Shown here: in pieces, positions 59,259-64,000 of the stretch
How the letters are laid out: the number at the start of each line of letters is the position of its first letter
Position numbering within the stretch: the stretch's first letter is position 1
Source of the DNA: Oscillospiraceae bacterium
Lineage (GTDB): Bacteria > Bacillota > Clostridia > Oscillospirales > Ruminococcaceae
NCBI GenBank assembly: GCA_017472965.1
Contig: JAFUNR010000009.1
Span: 1-64,000 of the forward strand
Direction of reading: 5' to 3'
DNA length: 64,000 nucleotides
Position numbers and translations under genes: made by a program
Notes under the pieces: generated by a model
Database searches by the model: none
What the model was told of the DNA's origin: nothing
The model's input: only the letters and a program-made list of their open reading frames with translations

Positions 59259-60416
59259 TCAGCCGGCAGTGTACAGAACGGCAACGCCGTCATGGATGAT
59301 CATAGCCTTGGCGGCCTTGGTGGTCTCGCCGTCCTCGCCCCAGGTCATGGTACCGGTCACACCGTCCACCTCGATGGCAGTCATAGCGGCAACGACCTTG
59401 GCATCGAAATCGGCGTCGGCGGTGGTCACGCCGGCCTTCTCAACAGCAGCCTTGATGACATAGATGGCATCGTAGCCGGAGGCAGCGAACTGATCGGGAG
59501 CAGCGCCGTTGTCAGCCTTGTACTCGGTAACAAACGCCTGAACCTGAGCATCGGGATCGTCAGCGGCAAACGGGGTCAGCATAACAACATTCTCGGCAAC
59601 GGCGGGATCGGAAACCTTGCCCAGAATACCGTCCAGACCGTCGCAGCCAAAGAAGATCTTGCCATCCAGCTTGCCCTGAGCCTGCGTCAGGAAGGTGGAA
59701 GCTTCGGCAGCGTAGATGGGGATAAATACCAGACTGACACCGGAATCGGCAATGGCGTTGATCTGGGTGGAGAAGTCGGTGGCAGTGTCGGCGGTGAAGG
59801 TCTGGACCTCAACGATCTCAATGCCGCGCTCGGCACACTGAGTCTCGAAGTTGGTGTACAGACCGACAGAGTAGTCGATATCGCTCTGGTAGAAAACAGC
59901 GACCTTGTCAGCCATCTTGTTATCGGCGATATAGTTGGCGGAAGCCAGACCCTGAGAAGAGTCGGTGAAGCAGATACGGAAGGTATTGGGATTGCCGACA
60001 ATGGCGGCATCGGCGGTAGCGGTGGGGGTCACGATGGGCACACCGTCTTCGTTGGCGGCAGCCACAGCGGAAGCGGTCTCACCGGAGAGCACGCCGCCGG
60101 TAAAGACATTCATGCCGTTATCCATCAGCTTGCCGTAAGCGGCAACAGCAGAATCGGGGTCAGCGGCAGAATCCTGGAAATCCAGCACGACTTCCATGCC
60201 GTTGATACCGCCGGCAGCGTTGATCTCTTCGACAGCCTGTACCATACCGTTACGGACAGAGGTACCGTAGTTGGCATAGTCACCGGTCAGGGGGCCGACA
60301 CCGCCGATGATGATGGAAGAACCATCAGAAACATTGGAAGCAGCAGGTGCGCCGCAGGCGGTCATGCAGGCCAGACACATAACGGCGGCCAGCATCATTG
60401 CAACAAACTTTTTCAT
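59259..60416 (-). CDS. livK: Branched-chain amino-acid-binding lipoprotein LivK/LivJ
   Basis: 385-residue periplasmic-binding-type lipoprotein. The lipobox is MTAC (Cys21). The mature part has the type-I binding-protein pattern: IIIGGVGPLTGDYANYGTSV, INAAGGINGMEVVLDF, QSDIDYSVGLYTNFE and FAASGYDAIYVIKAA. It binds Leu/Ile/Val or related amino acids outside the membrane and delivers them to LivHM. ATG 60416 with AAGGAGA. First structural gene of the liv operon; upstream lie a terminator and a small V/L/I-rich ORF. Confidence 0.94.
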   Translation of the reverse strand: MKKFVAMMLAAVMCLACMTACGAPAASNVSDGSSIIIGGVGPLTGDYANYGTSVRNGMVQAVEEINAAGGINGMEVVLDFQDSAADPDSAVAAYGKLMDNGMNVFTGGVLSGETASAVAAANEDGVPIVTPTATADAAIVGNPNTFRICFTDSSQGLASANYIADNKMADKVAVFYQSDIDYSVGLYTNFETQCAERGIEIVEVQTFTADTATDFSTQINAIADSGVSLVFIPIYAAEASTFLTQAQGKLDGKIFFGCDGLDGILGKVSDPAVAENVVMLTPFAADDPDAQVQAFVTEYKADNGAAPDQFAASGYDAIYVIKAAVEKAGVTTADADFDAKVVAAMTAIEVDGVTGTMTWGEDGETTKAAKAMIIHDGVAVLYTAG

Positions 60417-60542
60417 GGTTGATCTCCTTATCTATTGATCTATGATCTCTTTCCCGGCAGCAGGCTGCAAGCACCCGCTGTCAAATCCCTCCCCGCACTC
60501 TGCCTATGCCGGCCGGACATGAGCACCGCACGGGATTTATAC

Positions 60543-60581
60543 AAAAAACCGGCTCTGCCCGATACAGCAGCGCCGGTTTTC
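60543..60581 (-). terminator. Terminator or attenuator in the liv leader
   Basis: Stem AAAACCGGC/GCCGGTTTT (60545-60553 / 60572-60580) continued by CTGC/GCAG, then TTTTTT on the minus strand. It lies 31 nt after the small ORF and 127 nt before livK. No clear promoter is found between this hairpin and livK. Confidence 0.75.
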
Positions 60582-60611
60582 AGTATCCATATACCGAAAC
60601 ACCTAACACAT

Positions 60612-60815
60612 TCAACTGCACTTCGGGCACAAAACTGCAGGCTTGCTAATTCGCAGCAAAACACACAGTCGCAGGGATAGCGCAACAAAAATGGACACTG
60701 CCGCAGCAGTGCCCACAACGCAGAACTTCCCGGCAGAAGAGCAGACGGAAGCAGACCGGGACATACAGGACATACCGGCAGTATGCTGTTCACAGGTACT
60801 TGTCACGGCTGCCAT
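60612..60815 (-). CDS. Small ORF upstream of liv operon (possible leader peptide or membrane protein)
   Basis: 67 codons, ATG 60815 behind a strong GGAGGA site and about 25 nt after a predicted transcription start. The product has Cys/Ser-rich ends (MAAVTSTCEQHTAGMSCM; CPKCS). Its middle is dense in Val, Ile, Leu and Ala (CVVGTAAAVSIFVALSLRL), which could be a membrane helix or a run of regulatory codons. It is followed by a terminator and then livKHMGF. It may be a leader peptide for attenuation by branched-chain amino acids or an independent small membrane protein. Confidence 0.55.
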   Translation of the reverse strand: MAAVTSTCEQHTAGMSCMSRSASVCSSAGKFCVVGTAAAVSIFVALSLRLCVLLRISKPAVLCPKCS

Positions 60816-60847
60816 CGTCTGCTTCCTCCTTGTTTCATTATGGTGCA

Positions 60848-60876
60848 ATTTTACCACTTTTGACTTTTGTGTGCAA
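60848..60876 (-). promoter_or_regulatory. Promoter of the liv leader transcript
   Basis: Minus strand TTGCAC (60876-60871) and TAAAAT (60853-60848), 17-bp spacer. It is the only good promoter found upstream of livK. The DNA between it and the next terminator (60877-60994) is AT-rich without a gene. Confidence 0.65.
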
Positions 60877-60994
60877 TATGCAAACTGTCACAAGCTTATT
60901 AGACATTTCTTTCTTTTTTTGATATTTTGCACAGACTTCTTTATTTTCAGCAGTCAAAAAGATGTTTTTCTTGGTTTTTCAAGAGAAAAACTAA

Positions 60995-61031
60995 CAAAAA
61001 GAAGCTGCCGCTTTCATAGGCGACAGCTTCT
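60995..61031 (-). terminator. Terminator after the Na/Pi cotransporter gene
   Basis: 11-12-bp stem (61001-61011 / 61019-61030, with G-U pair) followed by TTTTT on the minus strand. Confidence 0.75.
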
Positions 61032-61051
61032 CTCTATGTATATTTATTCTT

Positions 61052-62812
61052 TTACAGTGCAAAACGGACGGCAAATTCGTCATAAACCTCGTTGAATTCT
61101 TCGCTGTTGTGCTTGATCTCATTGAGGTACTGGTGAGTATCAAAGGTATTGTGCACGACCTCGATGATGGCAACGGCGATATTGGAGCAGTGGTCAGAGA
61201 TACGCTCGTAGTTGTTGAGGGTATCGGAGAGGATGAAGCCCATCTCGATGGTGCAGCTGCCCTCCTGCAGACGGGCGATGTGGTTATCACGGATCTTGGA
61301 GCCCAGACCGTCAATGACCTGCTCCAGCGGCTCGACACGGCCGGCGATCACCACATCGTTGTTGGTGTAAGCGGTGTTGGTCATATCAAGGATCTCCCGG
61401 ATGGCACCGCTCAGGATCTTCAGCTCACGGGTACCCTGCTCGGAGAAGGTAATATTCTTGGCGTGCATCTCCTGCGCGGTCTTGAGCAGGTTGACAGCGT
61501 GATCACCCAGACGCTCGAAATCGCCGATGGTATGCAGCATCTTGGAAATACGCTGGCTGTCCTCACGGGAGAGAGCCTGTCCAGACAGCTTGACCAGATA
61601 GGTGCCCAGATTATCCTCGTAGCGGTCCAGCTTATCCTCGTTACTCAGGATGAGCTCCACCTTTTTCTCATCATAATTCGTCAGCATATCCATGGCCAGA
61701 TCAAGAGTCTTGTGGGCCAGCGTGCACATTTCCACGGTGTAGTTATCACATTCGTTGATAGCGATGGAGGGAGAACGCAGCAGACGGTCATCCAGCTGAA
61801 CGATGGGCTGTTCGACAACGGATTTCTTGTCATCCGGTACAAGCACGGTTACCAGCTTGAGGATCCACTTGCCGAAAGGCATCAGCAGTACAGTGATGGC
61901 GACATTGAAAATGGTATGGACAACGGCGATACCAAAGGCATCGATGGCCATATCGCCCAAAGCAAAATCGAATACGGCACGCGCACCGGAGTACAGCGAC
62001 AGCAGCACAACGGTACCAATGACATTCAGCGAAAGGTGGATGGCCGCCACACGCTTGGCGTTGGCATTGGCGCCCACACCGGAGATCATGGCAGTGACAC
62101 AGGTACCGATATTCTGGCCCATGATAATGGGAATAGCCACATTGTAGTTGACCAGACCGGTCAGTGCCAGCGCCTGCAGCACACCGACAGAGGCAGCGGA
62201 GCTCTGGATCAGTGCGGTGAACAGGGTACCCACCAGCACACCCAGCAGAGGATTCTGGAATTTCAGCATCAGCTCGCCGAATTCCGGCACATCGGCCAGA
62301 CCGCGCACGGAGCCGCTCATGAATTCCATGCCGTACATCAGCACGGCAAAGCCCACCATGATGGTACCGATGCTTTTTTTCTTATCGGTCTTTCCGGCCA
62401 TCAGCAGGATCACACCGATGAGCGCCACAATGGGGGAGAAATTCTTGGGCTTGAGCATCATCACAAAGAAATTATCGCTGCTCAGGCTGGACAGGGACAG
62501 GATCCAGGAGGTCAGGGTTGTGCCGATATTGGAGCCGAAAATGATGTGCAGCGTCTGGGAGAACTGCATAATGCCGGAGTTGACCAGACCCACCAGCATA
62601 ACGGTGGTGGCAGAGGAAGACTGCACCGCAATGGTGATCGCCGCACCCAGCATCAGGCTGACGAAGGGATTGGAGGTCATTTTTTTCAGCATATACTCCA
62701 GCTTACCGCCGGCCATCTTTTCCAGATTGGAAGACATGACATGCATGCCGAACAGGAAGAATGCCAGACCGAGGATCAGCTCGAGAACTTTGATCTGAGA
62801 AAGAATACTCAT
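61052..62812 (-). CDS. Na/Pi cotransporter family protein with PhoU-like domain
   Basis: 586-residue protein. Two internal repeats of the Na_Pi_cotrans domain occupy residues 1-320, with the QSSSAT motif in the first (AVQSSSATTVMLVGLVNSG) and QSSAASVGVLQAL in the second. A PhoU-like helical domain occupies about 350-570. It likely imports or exports phosphate with sodium, and the PhoU-like tail may sense phosphate status. The downstream end of a PhoR-like kinase gene lies just upstream, which fits phosphate control. ATG 62812 with AAGGAGCG. Confidence 0.92.
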   Translation of the reverse strand: MSILSQIKVLELILGLAFFLFGMHVMSSNLEKMAGGKLEYMLKKMTSNPFVSLMLGAAITIAVQSSSATTVMLVGLVNSGIMQFSQTLHIIFGSNIGTTLTSWILSLSSLSSDNFFVMMLKPKNFSPIVALIGVILLMAGKTDKKKSIGTIMVGFAVLMYGMEFMSGSVRGLADVPEFGELMLKFQNPLLGVLVGTLFTALIQSSAASVGVLQALALTGLVNYNVAIPIIMGQNIGTCVTAMISGVGANANAKRVAAIHLSLNVIGTVVLLSLYSGARAVFDFALGDMAIDAFGIAVVHTIFNVAITVLLMPFGKWILKLVTVLVPDDKKSVVEQPIVQLDDRLLRSPSIAINECDNYTVEMCTLAHKTLDLAMDMLTNYDEKKVELILSNEDKLDRYEDNLGTYLVKLSGQALSREDSQRISKMLHTIGDFERLGDHAVNLLKTAQEMHAKNITFSEQGTRELKILSGAIREILDMTNTAYTNNDVVIAGRVEPLEQVIDGLGSKIRDNHIARLQEGSCTIEMGFILSDTLNNYERISDHCSNIAVAIIEVVHNTFDTHQYLNEIKHNSEEFNEVYDEFAVRFAL

Positions 62813-62875
62813 AACACATCGCTCCTTGCAAATTGATTTTTGTGTTTCGAGAAAGAATTTTTTTCAGACACAGTC

Positions 62876-62884
62876 AGTATAACA
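62876..62884 (-). promoter_or_regulatory. Extended -10 promoter of the Na/Pi cotransporter gene
   Basis: TGtTATACT on the minus strand (hexamer 62881-62876), an extended -10. The -35 region is poor, so an activator such as a PhoB/PhoP-type regulator is possible; no Pho box is clearly seen. Confidence 0.45.
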
Positions 62885-62985
62885 CAGTTTTTACAAAAAA
62901 TCGACTTCTTTTTTACAAAAAAGGAAATTCAGTCAAATGCACACATTCAAATTTAACATTTCCGGATGAAAAGTAATATTTCGCA

Positions 62986-63022
62986 CAAAAAAACCGCCGC
63001 ATTCTGTGTATGCGGCGGTTTC
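62986..63022 (-). terminator. Terminator after the histidine kinase gene
   Basis: Perfect 11-bp stem (62991-63001 / 63011-63021) followed by TTTTTTT on the minus strand. Confidence 0.85.
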
Positions 63023-63030
63023 TTTTTCGT

Positions 63031-64000
63031 TCATTCGGCGGTAAAGCAGACCCTTATCGAAGTACCTTTGTCCGGCTCGCTTTGCAGCAAGATCCTGCCG
63101 CCGTGCATCAGCGCGGCGTGCTTGACGATGGAAAGCCCCAGACCGGTACCGCCGATGCGGCGGGAGTGACTTTTATCCACCCGGTAAAAGCGCTCGAACA
63201 CACGGGACTGGTGCTCCTTCGGGATGCCGATGCCGGTATCCGTTACCTCGACAAACGGGATCTCCCGTCCGCTGTCGTTCTGCACCCCCACACGCACGCA
63301 GACACTGCCGCCCGGACGATTGTATTTGATGGCATTGTCGCACAAATTGGCGATCAGCTCGTGCAGAATGGCAGGAACACCCTGCAGCTCGGCTCTTTCC
63401 CCCTGCAGTGTCAGCGTCACCTGTGCACGCGCCGCGGCATCCGCCAGCTCATCCGTCACCTGCTTTGCCGCAGCCAGCAGATCCACCGATTCCTTTTTCA
63501 TGGCGATGCCGCCGGCATCCAGCTGGGAAAGCCGCAGAATATCCTCCACCAGCCGGATCATCCGGCCGGACTGTGCGTAAATATCCTGTGCAAAGCCGGG
63601 GATATCCTCCGGCTTCACGATACCGCCGGCCAGCAGCTCGGCTGAACCGTGGATCGCCGTCAGCGGCGTCTTAAGCTCATGGGATACATTGGCGGTGAAC
63701 TCCCGACGCAGTCTTTCCCTTTCGGCACGCTCGGTGATATCCACCATCAGCAGAACGGCGCCGGTCAGCCGGCCGGTATCGTCCGGCTTCTCCGCCCCTC
63801 CCCGCTCCTGTTCCGTCCCGCCGAACACAGGGTCCGCAAGCAGCTCGAACAGCCGTCCATTCACCGTCAGCTGTACGCTGCTGCGCTGCCCTTTGAGCGC
63901 ATCGCCGACCACCCGACAGAAATCACGGCTGCGGTTGAGCAGCAGCACATTGTGCCCCACCGCACCGCCGGGCCGCTGAAAAAATGCCGCCATGCTGGCA
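63031..64000 (-). CDS. Sensor histidine kinase, PhoR-like (5' end beyond right edge)
   Basis: At least 322 codons, open to the end of the window, so the N-terminal membrane/sensor part is missing. Visible are a PAS-like segment (about 60-90 residues at the start), then the H-box FTANVSHELKTPLTAI with the phosphorylated His, the N-box LIANLCDNAIKYNRPGG, G1 VTDTGIGIP, F-box FERFYRVDKSHSR and G2 GGTGLGLSIVKHAALMHGG. This arrangement is that of PhoR/WalK-type kinases. Its neighbour, the Na/Pi cotransporter, supports a phosphate-sensing role. The response regulator is presumably just upstream, outside the window. Confidence 0.88.
   Translation of the reverse strand, partial: ASMAAFFQRPGGAVGHNVLLLNRSRDFCRVVGDALKGQRSSVQLTVNGRLFELLADPVFGGTEQERGGAEKPDDTGRLTGAVLLMVDITERAERERLRREFTANVSHELKTPLTAIHGSAELLAGGIVKPEDIPGFAQDIYAQSGRMIRLVEDILRLSQLDAGGIAMKKESVDLLAAAKQVTDELADAAARAQVTLTLQGERAELQGVPAILHELIANLCDNAIKYNRPGGSVCVRVGVQNDSGREIPFVEVTDTGIGIPKEHQSRVFERFYRVDKSHSRRIGGTGLGLSIVKHAALMHGGRILLQSEPDKGTSIRVCFTAE

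Noticed and set aside
61109-62836. 575-codon plus-strand open frame
   Set aside because: Antisense to the Na/Pi cotransporter; His/Gln-rich composition is typical of a reversed coding strand.
1-64000. CRISPR array, tRNA genes or prophage genes
   Set aside because: No regularly spaced repeats, no tRNA cloverleaf signature and no phage structural, lysis or integrase genes were recognised in a read-through of both strands.

Overview
The window looks like a chromosome segment of a Gram-positive, endospore-forming, anaerobic gut-type member of the Clostridia, most likely the Oscillospiraceae/Ruminococcaceae. Support: the spoIIGA-sigE sporulation pair with a Spo0A-type promoter, the sepF-ylmH-divIVA division cluster, a T-box in front of valS, a Spo0A-like DNA-binding protein, fairly GC-rich coding sequence, AGGAGG ribosome binding sites and sigma-A promoters. 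The family-level placement is inference; no species is claimed.

Layout. 1-285: the 5' end and leader of an rRNA operon running off the left edge on the minus strand, with a near-consensus promoter. 0.4-6.5 kb: a YbaK-type editing protein, an intracellular GH43 glycosidase, T-box-controlled valS and a nitroreductase. 6.6-13.1 kb (minus): sigE/spoIIGA, a ComEA-like protein, a HAD phosphatase, rluD-type synthase, lspA, divIVA, ylmH, sepF. 13.2-20.2 kb (minus): mutS-mutL-miaA and a HlyD-type adaptor. 20.3-23.7 kb (minus): a YlbF-family protein, a beta-helix protein and miaB. 23.7-29.1 kb: a sugar cassette (AraC regulator divergent from an arabinose/fucose-isomerase-like gene and a large GH106-like glycosidase). 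Its far side ends in a 5'-truncated DUF4097 gene fused to a second copy of the first 47 codons of miaB, with the miaB promoter, so the cassette lies between direct repeats.

30.1-32.7 kb holds the most unusual unit: a UroD-family (corrinoid methyltransferase type) gene followed at once by a protein that joins an AraC-type cupin/HTH regulator to a complete corrinoid-binding module (cap plus DxHxxG Rossmann domain). 33.2-41.0 kb (minus): a PHP-domain protein under a promoter with an embedded palindrome, an alpha/beta hydrolase, uvrB, uvrA and a small protein overlapping the uvrA stop. 41.2-49.2 kb (plus): ftsK/spoIIIE, a YgiQ radical-SAM gene, a ComEC-like MBL protein with a DUF3006 partner, mscL and rmuC.

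49.2-64 kb: an unknown protein, a Spo0A-like regulator with a degenerate receiver, a HisK-type PHP phosphatase, a TrpXYZ-type ABC transporter, plsY, a complete livKHMGF branched-chain amino-acid ABC operon preceded by a short V/L/I-rich ORF and a terminator, a Na/Pi cotransporter with a PhoU-like tail, and the 3' part of a PhoR-like histidine kinase running off the right edge. No transposase, integrase, phage gene, tRNA or CRISPR array was seen.
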